In this document: positions 54,558 through 63,147 of the stretch, piece after piece | Layout: every line of letters starts with the position of its first letter | Position numbering within the stretch: position 1 is the stretch's first letter | Assembly (NCBI GenBank): GCA_965219035.1 | Contig: CBDCMR010000001.1 | Coordinates: 618,247-682,246 of the forward strand | DNA: 64,000 nt | Origin: CBDCKN01 sp965219035 | Lineage (GTDB): Bacteria > Gemmatimonadota > Gemmatimonadetes > Longimicrobiales > Gaopeijiaceae | Reading direction: 5' to 3' | Position numbers and translations under genes: made by a program | Notes under the pieces: model-generated | Databases searched by the model: none | What the model saw: only the letters and a program-made list of their open reading frames with translations | Told to the model about the DNA's origin: nothing

Positions 54558-54917
54558 ATGCGACGTGCACTCTCGTGTCTCCTCTTGACCGCCGCGGTCT
54601 TGGCATGTTCGGACGATGACGCCCTCACCGTCCCGGACGAACAAGCCGCCCCGGAAAGCATCGACGACGACGCCCTCTTGGATGCAAGGTTGATGGCTGC
54701 TCCGGATCTCAGTGGATTCACCAAGACGGTGATGGCGCTGCCCGGTGTCACCGGGACGGCGGTCGGCCTCTGCGGCGACACGGTGTGCATCAAGGTCTAC
54801 CTGACGCGCCCGGACCAGACCGTGATGGAACAGATTCCCGAGACCTTCAGGGACTTCAAGGTCGATGTCGAGGTCTCCGGCGAGATCAGGGCACGCGAGG
54901 GCGGAACGTCCCGGTAG
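54558..54917 (+). CDS. small secreted lipoprotein
   Basis: ATG 54558 follows a GGAGG site by a few bases. Signal with lipobox VLAC (RRALSCLLLTAAVLAC), then an acidic linker and a single compact domain (LPGVTGTAVGLCGDTVCIKVYLTRPD), which resembles the N-terminal segment of some trypsin-like extracellular proteins. 119 residues. No close named family. Confidence 0.65.
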   Translation: MRRALSCLLLTAAVLACSDDDALTVPDEQAAPESIDDDALLDARLMAAPDLSGFTKTVMALPGVTGTAVGLCGDTVCIKVYLTRPDQTVMEQIPETFRDFKVDVEVSGEIRAREGGTSR

Positions 54918-55036
54918 GGGGCGCTAGTCGGCCTTCCAGTTGCGTATCAAGGGGTCGGGCGCCGTGCACCGAGCTCGACCACCCAGAACTCCCGGTCGCC
55001 GGTGGCCCGGCCGAGCCCTCGGGCTACCACGCCGAA

Positions 55037-55240
55037 TTAATACAGCGCGAGAATACCCGTTCGATCACCGTCCTCCAGCGTGCGCTTCTTGAACTCGCCA
55101 AGACTCGCGAACGCATACATCGCCTCCTCGGTGCATGCATCCGGCGGATGACCAAGGCCCAAGGCGTGACCAAGCCCATGGGCGGCAATACCCTCACTAC
55201 TCCTCGCCTCCAGCGTGTCCGCCACTCGCCAACAGGAAGG
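55037..55240 (-). pseudogene. matrixin-like metalloprotease C-terminal fragment with dead active site
   Basis: The minus-strand peptide has SSEGIAAHGLGHALGLGHP and then ACTEEAMYAFASLGEFKKR to a stop. Metzincins have HExxHxxGxxH; here the catalytic Glu codon GAG reads GGG (Gly). There is no N-terminal part and no signal peptide, so this is a C-terminal relic of a secreted protease of about 65 codons. Confidence 0.65.
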
Positions 55241-55326
55241 GTCCTGCCTAATGTGTAGCCCCCCTAGGCATGGTGGGAGTGACCGGTCTCGGGTGTGTGC
55301 CAATGAGTCGAATGGAGGTCACCCAA

Positions 55327-55878
55327 TTGAAGCGCATCATCCTCGTTGTTGTCGGCCTGCTGTCGGTCTCGGCCAGCGCGAACGCGCAAACTGTGGCGGA
55401 AACGATCGATCGCGCGCTGGCGGCGGCGCCGACAAGGGCCCGTGACGGTGCGGCGGTCATCATATGGAACGCCGACCACACCTACGAGACCCTCAAGGAG
55501 GGCACGAACCGGCTGGTCTGCTACGACCGGTCCGGTGAGCACGACCGCCAGCCGTTCGCCGTGCAGTGCACGAGTGTGGCGAATCTGGACAGGGTCGCGC
55601 AAAACCGGCGGTTCGAGGCGGAGAGCGAGAATGGCGACGAGATGCGCGCTATACTGACGGCCGCCGAGGAGGATGGCACACGCGTGCTGCCCGAGTATGG
55701 GTCTTTGTGGATCGCCATGAACGGCCGCGATCGGGAGAGTGCGCGCATCCACACGACCATCGCTCTGCCGGGCGCCACCACCGAATCCACCGGCTTCCCG
55801 GAAAACTCCAGCGCAGGTGGGGCGTGGATCATGAGCGCCGGCACGAGCACCGCCCACATCATGACGCCCGGGCGCTGA
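55327..55878 (+). CDS. exported protein of unknown function
   Basis: TTG 55327 is preferred over upstream ATGs because it follows GGAGG by seven bases and opens a clean signal peptide (KRIILVVVGLLSVSASANAQ). The 183-residue product has a repeat-poor alpha/beta body with RDGAAVIIWNADHTYETLKEG and CYDRSGEHDRQPFAVQC. No family recognised. It precedes the acyltransferase gene by 23 bases. Confidence 0.65.
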   Translation: MKRIILVVVGLLSVSASANAQTVAETIDRALAAAPTRARDGAAVIIWNADHTYETLKEGTNRLVCYDRSGEHDRQPFAVQCTSVANLDRVAQNRRFEAESENGDEMRAILTAAEEDGTRVLPEYGSLWIAMNGRDRESARIHTTIALPGATTESTGFPENSSAGGAWIMSAGTSTAHIMTPGR

Positions 55879-55901
55879 GCCCTCCGGAGCGCGATGAGTG
55901 C

Positions 55902-56702
55902 ATGGCCCCCGTCGCGCCGGAGGCGCCCCGCGTGAAACTCAGAGGATATCTGGCCGTGGCATTCGTGTGTCTCTGCCTCCTCGCAGCCGACCTGGCCCAA
56001 CGGTTGGTCATCACACCGTGGACCTGGCTTCGGCCCTCGCGTCGGATCGCGATCCTCAGCCGGTGGATACATACCATGGCCTGGCTGGTCACGCGGCCCG
56101 TGTCGGTCATCGGCGGGGCGCAACTTCCGGTCCCCCCGAAGATCCCCTTCGAGCCCGGGGTCCTCATCCTCATGAACCACCAGTCGATGTTCGACATCCC
56201 GATGGTCGTGCAATCCGTATGGCCCGGACACGCCCGGATCGTAACCCGGAAGCGATACACCAGGTGGATCCCACAAATCTCGCATATGACGAGGCTCTAT
56301 CAATACCCGACGGTGAACCCAGGGGGAACGGCCTCGGAGATGCGGACAGCCCTTGAGGAGCTGCGCGAAGCGGCCCGTACGTCCGAGGTGCCGCTGGCGC
56401 TCTTCCCCGAAGGAACACGCACAAAGGACGGCGAAATCGGGAAGTTCAGGACCTCTGGAATGAGAGTGATCCTGAGGGCCCGGCCGTGGAGGGTATACGT
56501 CCTGGTCGCCGACGGCTTCTGGCATGTGGCGAAGTTCAAGGACTTCGTCGGAGGGGTCTCGAAGCTCCGGGGACGCGTGGACCTGGCCGGCGTCCTGAAC
56601 TGGACGGATCCGGAGGCCGATGCGTGGCCGTTCATCGACCAAGTGCGAGAGATGATGGTCCGGACACTCGCCGACATGCGCGCCGGAGCGCCGGTCGCGT
56701 GA
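55902..56702 (+). CDS. 1-acyl-sn-glycerol-3-phosphate acyltransferase (PlsC-like)
   Basis: 266 residues from ATG 55902. An N-terminal membrane anchor is followed by NHQSMFDIP (H93, D98), RYTRWIPQI and LFPEGTRTKDG, the four acyltransferase motifs of the PlsC family. It makes phosphatidate from lysophosphatidate. It overlaps the next gene by four bases (GTGA), opening a three-gene phospholipid operon. Confidence 0.9.
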   Translation: MAPVAPEAPRVKLRGYLAVAFVCLCLLAADLAQRLVITPWTWLRPSRRIAILSRWIHTMAWLVTRPVSVIGGAQLPVPPKIPFEPGVLILMNHQSMFDIPMVVQSVWPGHARIVTRKRYTRWIPQISHMTRLYQYPTVNPGGTASEMRTALEELREAARTSEVPLALFPEGTRTKDGEIGKFRTSGMRVILRARPWRVYVLVADGFWHVAKFKDFVGGVSKLRGRVDLAGVLNWTDPEADAWPFIDQVREMMVRTLADMRAGAPVA

Positions 56703-57643
56703 GCGATATGTCCTGGCCCGGCGCCGGTGAGTTGGCGGCAGCCCTCGTGGGTGCGACGGGCTCGTCGGTCCGCGTGATCCTCCTCTACGGATCCCACCTG
56801 ACCGACGCCAGCCCCGACCGGCACAGCGCGTTCGACTTCGTCGTCGTGGTGGGAGACTACGCGTCGTTCTACTCGGGGCTCAGCGCCGCTGGAGAGTTGC
56901 ACCGTCCCGTATGGTTGATGACACAGATGGCACGCGTGCTGCCGCCCAACGTCATCGCGTTCGCTCCGAACGAGGGCGAGGAGGGTATCGCGAAGTGCGT
57001 GATCGTCAGCCAGGATCATCTCACGAAGGCGCTCGGATCCGAGCCGCCCGACCACTTCCTGCTGGGGCGCATGGTCCAGATGCTGGGGAAGGTGTGGATC
57101 GCGAGTCCCGAGGACGAGGCCTGGATCGATGCGCAGCTGGCCGGCGCGCGCGGCCGCGTGCTCGAGTGGATGGTCCCGTACCTCGACGCGCCCGTGGACG
57201 CAGCGGGGTTCGGCCGCCGCATGCTCGAGGTCTGCTACCAGGGCGAGTTCCGACCCGAGTCACAGGGCCGGCCCGACCGGCTCTCCGATGCCCAGGACGG
57301 CCATTTTCGGGAGCAATTCGGCGCGGTGCTCACGCGGGGTGAGGAGGACGGCGTCCTGAGCCGGGAGGGCCAGGCGTTCGTGCTGGCCAACCCCGCGCCG
57401 GCACCTATCCGCCGACGTTGGCGTCGCCACTTCCGGCGCTCGAAGGTCCGCGCCACGCTTCGCTGGTTCAAGCACATCCTGACCTTCGCCAACTGGCTGC
57501 CGTACGTGGTGCGGAAGGTGGAGCGCCACACGGGCCGCCCAATCCACCTGACCACGCTCGAGCGAAAGCTGCCCCTTGTCTTCCTATGGCTGCGCGCGAT
57601 CAAAGTCCTCCTGACCCGTCCCCCGCGAGAGATCTCGAAATGA
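56699..57643 (+). CDS. Tam41-like phosphatidate cytidylyltransferase (CDP-diacylglycerol synthase)
   Basis: 314 residues from GTG 56699. The nucleotidyltransferase-fold start ILLYGSHLTDASPDRHSAFD (GS at 31-32, D46) followed by FVVVVGDY, then LPPNVIAFAPNEGEEGIAKC and VIVSQDHL, resembles the Tam41/MMP37 family of mitochondria rather than the integral-membrane CdsA family. Soluble or peripheral, as Tam41 is. Its place between PlsC (makes phosphatidate) and a CDP-alcohol transferase (uses CDP-diacylglycerol) fits exactly. Identity is by motif reading only. Confidence 0.65.
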   Translation: MSDMSWPGAGELAAALVGATGSSVRVILLYGSHLTDASPDRHSAFDFVVVVGDYASFYSGLSAAGELHRPVWLMTQMARVLPPNVIAFAPNEGEEGIAKCVIVSQDHLTKALGSEPPDHFLLGRMVQMLGKVWIASPEDEAWIDAQLAGARGRVLEWMVPYLDAPVDAAGFGRRMLEVCYQGEFRPESQGRPDRLSDAQDGHFREQFGAVLTRGEEDGVLSREGQAFVLANPAPAPIRRRWRRHFRRSKVRATLRWFKHILTFANWLPYVVRKVERHTGRPIHLTTLERKLPLVFLWLRAIKVLLTRPPREISK

Positions 57644-58374
57644 GAACGGACTTCGTCGTCCTGCTGTTCATCCTCGGCGCGGCCGTGGGCTCGATGCCCG
57701 TCTACGCGTTGAGCTCCGGGCGGAAGGCCAAAGACCCTCACGACGTGTCGGACCGGGGGGGCTTCGTGCTTGGGACCTTCGTGCGAAGCTGGTTCTACTG
57801 GTTTATCCGGCCGGTCCAGCTCGTATCCGTGGCGCTCAGGCTCTCACCGACCGCGTTCAATCTGCTCGGCGCCGCGTTCGGCATCACGGCAGGTGTTTGC
57901 TTCGGACTCGGATACGTGAACCTCGGGGGCTGGGGGGTGCTCCTGGGCGGCGCGGCGGACGTGCTGGACGGCCGACTCGCGCGGGCGCGAGGGATGGCGG
58001 ACGAGCGTGGGGCCTTTCTGGACTCCACGCTCGATCGTTTCGCGGAGGTCGGCGCGTTCGTCGGCCTGGCCGTCTTCTTCCGCGACTCGACGCTGGCGCT
58101 GATACTGGCCGTCACCGCACTAGGCGGATCCCTATTGGTGAGCTATGCCCGGGCGAGGGGTGAGAGCGTCGGCGTGGTGTGTAAGCTCGGTGTCATGCAG
58201 CGAGCCGAACGGCTACTCCTGGTCGGGTTCGGCGGCATCCTCGATCCGGCCGTGAGCGAATGGGCCGGCTGGGTTCCCGGGACGTTGCTCACCGGAATCC
58301 TCGGGCTCGTCGCGGTCGGGACGGTAGGCACGGCGGTGTTCCGGACGGTCTGGATCGCCAAGCGGTTGTCGTAA
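57640..58374 (+). CDS. CDP-alcohol phosphatidyltransferase
   Basis: 244 residues with about six membrane segments. The metal motif is intact: D107 and D110 with G111, A114, R115, G124, D128 and D132, the D-G-x2-A-R-x8-G-x3-D-x3-D signature. It transfers a phosphatidyl group from CDP-diacylglycerol to an alcohol acceptor such as glycerol phosphate or inositol phosphate. Four-base ATGA overlap with the Tam41-like gene makes a coupled pathway. Confidence 0.92.
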   Translation: MRTDFVVLLFILGAAVGSMPVYALSSGRKAKDPHDVSDRGGFVLGTFVRSWFYWFIRPVQLVSVALRLSPTAFNLLGAAFGITAGVCFGLGYVNLGGWGVLLGGAADVLDGRLARARGMADERGAFLDSTLDRFAEVGAFVGLAVFFRDSTLALILAVTALGGSLLVSYARARGESVGVVCKLGVMQRAERLLLVGFGGILDPAVSEWAGWVPGTLLTGILGLVAVGTVGTAVFRTVWIAKRLS

Positions 58375-58589
58375 CGCTCAGTCTGACTGGTTAGGATCAT
58401 GAGACTCCCCTACTCCCTCAGGGCGGAGGACGAGCAACCACCAGCAACAGAAACCCGGCTATTTACTAGGCCGCCGGTTTTCCTTCAACCGCCAGCAACC
58501 GTCAGAAACCGTGTGGTTTGTCACCGGGAACGTCACCGCAGGCGGTCTACTCCGCCCTTCTTATTGGGTGGCGGTTTGATGCAAGACAA

Positions 58590-59027
58590 CTAGTTAAGTA
58601 GCTGTAGATAGATATAGATTGATGACGGATCGTGGCTGATGTCCGGGACGCTCCTGCCGAGCCCCGACTCTGCCCAGTTCTTTGCGTAACCACTCAGGCC
58701 CAACCTTCTGAAGTCGGCGGCGGGGAACCCCTTCACACCGAGCCCCAGCACACCCCACTCGACCAATGGGCTGTCCCCAGGGTCGAGCACCGGAAGGGGC
58801 GTCGCCATCCCCAAAGGGCCGGCCGGCGACGGTCTCCGTCCGAAGCGATCGGCTAGGGAATGGTAGTCTTGGGCACCGATTACGTTGACGGGGCCTTTCT
58901 GAAAGGTCATTGCCCCACCTGCTCCGGACCTCGCTCCTCGGTTCGCCAATGCCCCGCGGGTGACCGTCGCACAGCCGCTGGAGAGAATGGCGCCCGCCAT
59001 GATCGCTCCCACCAACATCCGTTTCAT
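58590..59027 (-). CDS. small secreted lipoprotein
   Basis: 145 residues. ATG 59027 follows GGAGGAG, and the signal ends at a lipobox SSGC (MLVGAIMAGAILSSGC). The body is Gly/Pro-rich (GVLGLGVKGFPAADF) with no recognised family. It stands apart, and the 3' side (58375-58589) is gene-free with several AGCAAC/AAACC-type short repeats. Confidence 0.65.
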   Translation of the reverse strand: MKRMLVGAIMAGAILSSGCATVTRGALANRGARSGAGGAMTFQKGPVNVIGAQDYHSLADRFGRRPSPAGPLGMATPLPVLDPGDSPLVEWGVLGLGVKGFPAADFRRLGLSGYAKNWAESGLGRSVPDISHDPSSIYIYLQLLN

Positions 59028-59403
59028 AACTCCTCCTCATTGTCGAATAGTCTTTCCACGAGGAAGATGCGTCCGAACGGCTCACGGTAGGATACGTCGA
59101 ACTACGTAGCAGCGAAGCGCAGAGTACGTAGGGGGAACCGCTGGCCTACCCCACCTCCACCCGCCGCACCGTCTCGCTCCAGAACGGCTATCGGCAACTG
59201 CCCAACTCGATCCGTTTCCACTTCGCACTCCGCATGCTCCTGCATCATGCGCAGGAACCAATGATGGGCTTGGCGAGCAGAGTGGATGCCATATCGAAGT
59301 TGAGAGTCCGAAGGTCACGTCGGTGGGCGGCATAAGCGTGTCGGGATAGGCCGCAAAGTCCGGTGGCCCTCGCCTCGCTGGCGTCCTAGCTTCACGGTGT
59401 GGG
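59028..59403. other. gene-free stretch with a protein-like relic
   Basis: A plus-strand frame near 59143-59330 reads TSTRRTVSLQNGYRQLPNSI and RFHFALRMLLHHAQEPMMG, which looks like a coding relic, but without a start or matching context. A near-repeat GTACGTAGGG / CTACGTAGC lies at its start. Nothing further is supported. Confidence 0.3.
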
Positions 59404-59748
59404 GTGCCTGCCCAGGTTGCGGCTTCCGAGGAGCGCGTTTTGCACTGGTCCGATGAACAAGTCAAAGCGTTCAAGAAAGTCTTGGACTTGCAGGGGGAGG
59501 ACCAGATTCACGAGAACCGGGAAATGGGTGCGTACGGCCGGGGATACGGACTGGAGCTCGTCGCGGCGCACCTCCGAGCGCTGGAGGCTGCGAAGGCAGA
59601 CGCACGACGTAGGGCCGAGGTCGCTCAGAGGGCACGCAACGCAGTCCTCGCGGAGGAGGCGAACACAATCGCCGGGGACGCCCACAGGTGGGCGAGATGG
59701 GCGCTGTTCATCTCCCTGCTCGCCATCATCATTGCGATTGCCACGTAG
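59404..59748 (+). CDS. hypothetical coiled-coil protein with C-terminal membrane anchor
   Basis: 114 residues from GTG 59404 or a later GTG/TTG. Residues 15-90 are charged heptad-like helices (EQVKAFKKVLDLQGEDQIHE, RALEAAKADARRRAEVAQRA), and the last 17 form a membrane segment (ALFISLLAIIIAIAT). Tail-anchored topology. Unknown function. The ribosome site is weak, so it may be a small exotic gene or a relic. Confidence 0.45.
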   Translation: MPAQVAASEERVLHWSDEQVKAFKKVLDLQGEDQIHENREMGAYGRGYGLELVAAHLRALEAAKADARRRAEVAQRARNAVLAEEANTIAGDAHRWARWALFISLLAIIIAIAT

Positions 59749-59942
59749 GTCAGGCCCTGCCCAGACGGGCCTCCTGTCCCATGTCCCACGCGCATATGCC
59801 CATGCGCTCAAGCTATGGGTGATGCTGAGGTTGGGCGATGGCTGGATGGCGTGTTCGACGGGATCACCGCCAGAGATTTTCCGACTAAGCATCAGTCGAT
59901 GTACCTCGTGCTTCGAACCCTGCATAAAGCGACGTGAGAGCA

Positions 59943-60716
59943 TCATAGCCAGTTCTTCCGGAAGTCGTCGATCAATGCCGCATTGGAGGCTAAAAGATCG
60001 GGATACTTGGGAGTAGGTTGGTTGAATCTGGGCTCACTACCGTCCGAATGGACCACGGCACCACCGGCAGCCCGGATCAAGGCGGTACCAGCAGCGACAT
60101 CCCACTCGCTCTTCGGAACCAGAGTCCACGTACCGTCTGCCTGGCCCGCGGCTACCAGAGCCATCTTGTAAGCCACCGAGCCACAGGGCCTGACCGTGAA
60201 CCTTGCCGTCGAGAACCGTTCCCACTCCCCGCGCTTGGTCTCGCTGCGGCTGGCTAGGATGGTGGCATCCTCAAGATTGAGTCGATCAGTTACGGTGCAT
60301 GAGCGGCCGTTGTACTCCACCCCAGTTTCGAGTGATCCGATCACCAACTCCTCGGTCACGGGGTTGTAGATGCCGCCGGCCACGGCAACACCCCCCTCGA
60401 CGAGTCCGATGGAAATGCACCACTCCGGGAGGCCCTGAACGAATTCCCGAGTGCCATCGATTGGGTCGACTACCCAGACTCGCGAACACCGAAGGCGGAC
60501 TGGATCGTCCACAGATTCCTCCGAAAGCCATCCTTCACCGTCTCGGGGGAGGACCTCACGCAGGACCCTGTCTGCGGCCTTGTCGGCCTCGGTGAGCTCA
60601 TCTCCACGTGCGCTCTTAACCTCGAAGCCGATAGCACCTGAGTTGAAGGAGCTGACGGCTTCGGCGGCGACCGTGAGTGCCTCGCCAATGCGGGCGATGT
60701 CATCGTTTCTGGTCAT
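59943..60716 (-). CDS. inositol-monophosphatase-family phosphatase (CysQ-like)
   Basis: ATG 60716 (MTRNDDIARIGEALT) is chosen; the upstream frame is not conserved. 257 residues with the metal motifs GDELTEADKAAD, WVVDPIDGTREFVQGLPEW, and the C-terminal SEWDVAAGTALIRAAGG. The FVQGLPEW loop fits CysQ/3'(2'),5'-bisphosphate nucleotidases that recycle the by-product of sulfate assimilation, although inositol phosphatase activity is possible. Confidence 0.88.
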   Translation of the reverse strand: MTRNDDIARIGEALTVAAEAVSSFNSGAIGFEVKSARGDELTEADKAADRVLREVLPRDGEGWLSEESVDDPVRLRCSRVWVVDPIDGTREFVQGLPEWCISIGLVEGGVAVAGGIYNPVTEELVIGSLETGVEYNGRSCTVTDRLNLEDATILASRSETKRGEWERFSTARFTVRPCGSVAYKMALVAAGQADGTWTLVPKSEWDVAAGTALIRAAGGAVVHSDGSEPRFNQPTPKYPDLLASNAALIDDFRKNWL

Positions 60717-61200
60717 GACCGCACTTTCGTGAAATCCTCCGAGCTCTTCTGCTGGAAGAACGACCACACCGCGTCTTCGAGCGGGGGCGGAGTGGTGGAG
60801 TCTCAAACGATACTCCTGATGCTGACCCGTCAAGCAGCGGGTTTCGCCTAACTACTCGGAGATGAAGAGCTTGTTCGGACGGTGCGAGATTGGGAGAATA
60901 GTCCGGAAGTACTTTTTCGGGCTGGTGGCCGGAAGACGTCCCCCGACTCCGTGCGGTGCGGGATGCAGGCAGGGAATGGGGGGGGAGGATATTCCGTTAG
61001 TTACGAACGGATCGGGTAAGACTAGTCTCTGGCCAACAACTCCAGAAGCGCATCAATACTGCTAACAACCGCTCGGTGGGCTACGGCAGATCAGACCAAG
61101 GCCAACATCCGAGAGCGGGTCGGTAGGCGCAAGCAGAAGGCCGGAGAACAGCCCTTAGACGCGCTCTGAGGGTTTTCGGATTGTATTGGGTGCTCCGGTT
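60717..61200. other. gene-free stretch
   Basis: No gene is supported on either strand. A frame MKSLFGRCEIGRIVRKYFFG from 60862 has no ribosome site or family match. An imperfect inverted repeat CCGTTAGTTACGAACGG lies near 60993-61009. Confidence 0.35.
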
Positions 61201-61605
61201 CTAACCCACGCTGGGGTCGTAACACACCAGTTCGACCTCATTCCCTTCAGGATCGTGGAAGTACAGGGACCGCCAGTGCACCCATTCGTGCTCCGTGACC
61301 TCCACCTCTAGGCCGAGGCGTTCCAACCGTGCCCGCTCCGCCTCGTAATCGCTCTGGGCAATCGTGAAAGCGAAGTGGTCGATGGTAGTTCGCTCAGGGC
61401 CTACTGAGGTCGAACGATGGAACAAGCCAAGTACCTGAATGTGACCATCGTACCCGTCGGCGATTCTGAACAGCACAGCTGACGGGAACTCGCCAAGCAC
61501 CTCGAGTCCAAGCACCTCCTGATAAAACCGCTTCATCCGGTTCAGATCATTCACGCGCAAAGCCACCTCACCGAGTGCCTTCACCGCTGTTCGTTCCGCT
61601 GTCAT
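61201..61605 (-). CDS. VOC-family (glyoxalase/dioxygenase-like) protein
   Basis: 134 residues with two beta-alpha-beta-beta-beta units: LGEVALRVNDLNRMKRFYQE and DHFAFTIAQSDYEAERARLE, ending HDPEGNEVELVCYDP. Metal ligands are expected at H/E positions in DHFAF and EVELV. Such proteins include glyoxalases, dioxygenases and antibiotic-binding proteins, so the function is open. Confidence 0.85.
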   Translation of the reverse strand: MTAERTAVKALGEVALRVNDLNRMKRFYQEVLGLEVLGEFPSAVLFRIADGYDGHIQVLGLFHRSTSVGPERTTIDHFAFTIAQSDYEAERARLERLGLEVEVTEHEWVHWRSLYFHDPEGNEVELVCYDPSVG

Positions 61606-61846
61606 CTTCGCCTCCTGGATCTCGATTTCCTTTGACAGGTCCCGATAACGTGAGGGTGGAGGACCAGACCGGTCAACCAGGGATGCTCACGCCGGCGCTC
61701 GACGATCAAGCGCGCGCTCAGACATTCGCAATGCGCGAATGGGAAGAACGCATGCGTAGATGGGCGATGGTGGGTGAGCGGGGCGCGGGCGCTGACGAGT
61801 CCACCTTGCCCCACGCCCCACTCATGAGATCAGCTGCCCGAGAGAG

Positions 61847-62570
61847 TTAGTTGTTGTTAGCGCCTTCGCTCACCCAACGGCGGATGAGGTCGATGGTCTG
61901 TTGCCGTAGGCGCGCCCGCTCGAGCGGCATCCGACCCGCCACGATGCCGGACCCTTCAATCTTCCTCACCAGGTATGAGTTATCGGGTTGCAGCGGCTCG
62001 ATCCGGTCCAGGCTCGGCATCTGCGCCGACGGCACGTTCACCGTGTTCGCGTAGCTCTGCCCGGCGCTCAGGTTCAGACCGTCGGGTGGGCTTGCCCCGC
62101 TGTGGCAGGCCATCGTGCAGCTGGCATTGAAGACAGGCTGGACGTGGGCGGCGAGGCTCACCGGAAGGATGCGGAGCAAGAAATCGCCTCGCGCGGTACC
62201 GCCGTCGGTCACCGTGACCGGCAACGGGTTCAACGTCATGATCTCGGTGGCGGGTGGCAGCTCTAGCTCGACCTCGCAATCACCCACCGGGACCCGAGCG
62301 AAGCTGTATCGCCCGACGCGCTCGTCGCTGTGCCCCTGAGGCTCTGACCCGAGCTCGCGCTTACCAAGGACACTGTGACATCGCGGATCGCCATCCTGGC
62401 GGAATCTGCAACCGTGCCGCTTATCGTACCCGACGCGAGCAACCGGATGACGAAATTGGCAGTGGCGGTCTGTGCCGGCTGCACGCTGACCGCGACAGGA
62501 TTCGCCTGTCCGTTCAGATCGAAGCCCGACGGCAGATCGATCATGACGTCGTAATCACCGGCGTTCAGGT
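61847..62570 (-). pseudogene. carboxypeptidase-regulatory-like repeat/cytochrome-type C-terminal protein, frameshifted and lacking its 5' end
   Basis: Read on the minus strand: GDYDVMIDLPSGFDLNGQAN and SGTISGTVADSARMAIRDVT (a carboxypeptidase-regulatory-like repeat), then, one base out of frame, YSFARVPVGDCEVELELPPA and a final domain with NASCTMACHSG, resembling planctomycete-type cytochrome domains although its heme site is CxxxCH. A one-base deletion near 62315 separates the frames. Upstream of about 62570 the sequence becomes a different gene on the other strand, so the start is gone. Confidence 0.7.
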
Positions 62571-62775
62571 TCTCGACTACAACCAGATCAGCGACATCAA
62601 CGCGCTGAGCGGGCTGACGAGCCTGACGGACCTCCGGCTCGGCGACAACCTGATCACCGACATCAGTGCGCTGAGCGGGCTCACGAGCCTGACGAACCTC
62701 GCGCTCGCAAACAACCCAGACCTCACCGACATCCAGCCTCTGCTGCACAACACCGGGCTCGGAGCGGGAGACTGA
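62570..62775 (+). pseudogene. leucine-rich-repeat protein, C-terminal fragment
   Basis: The frame reads LDYNQISDINALSGLTSLTD, LRLGDNLITDISALSGLTSL and TNLALANNPDLTDIQPLL: internalin-type 22-residue LRR units. The N-terminal signal and earlier repeats are missing. It meets the truncated minus-strand gene at about 62570 and stops just before an IS3 element at 62776-62778. A fragment left by rearrangement. Confidence 0.75.
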
Positions 62776-62839
62776 GGTGGTCCCGGTTTTTTGGACAGGT
62801 CGTTAAGGTGGATTCCAGAGCGGAAGAGGAGGCACCGAG

Positions 62840-63127
62840 ATGGCCAGGAAGAGACGGCGGTTCACGGCGGAGTTCAAGGCACGGGTAGCGCTCGAGGCGC
62901 TGCGCGAGCGGGACAGCGTGCAGGCGATCGCGGCGCGGCACGAGCTTCATCCGAACCAGGTGACCACATGGAAGCGGCAGCTGCTCGAAGGGCTGCCGGA
63001 GGTGTTTGCCGGGGGCGCGGGCCGCAAGGCCGCCCTGGAGCACGAGGCGAAGATCCGGGACCTGCACGCCAAGATCGGGGAGCTCACGGTCGAGCGGGAT
63101 TTTTTTCGGCGCGGGCTCAAGCGCTGA
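62840..63127 (+). CDS. IS3-family OrfA (helix-turn-helix)
   Basis: 95 residues with RRFTAEFKARVALEALRE, the HTH of IS3 OrfA, and a leucine-rich zipper (LHAKIGELTVERDFFRRGL). ATG 62840 is preceded by GAGGAGG-like AAGAGGAGG. At 63100-63106 a run of seven T (codons TTT TTT) allows a -1 slip into OrfB (FFSARAQALSRAERG). Confidence 0.9.
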   Translation: MARKRRRFTAEFKARVALEALRERDSVQAIAARHELHPNQVTTWKRQLLEGLPEVFAGGAGRKAALEHEAKIRDLHAKIGELTVERDFFRRGLKR

Positions 63128-63147
63128 GCCGGGCGGAGCGGGGGCGG

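Noticed and set aside
61575..61850. 91-codon ORF antisense to the VOC gene start
   Set aside because: No ribosome site, overlaps the VOC gene's 5' end and has no domain-like pattern.
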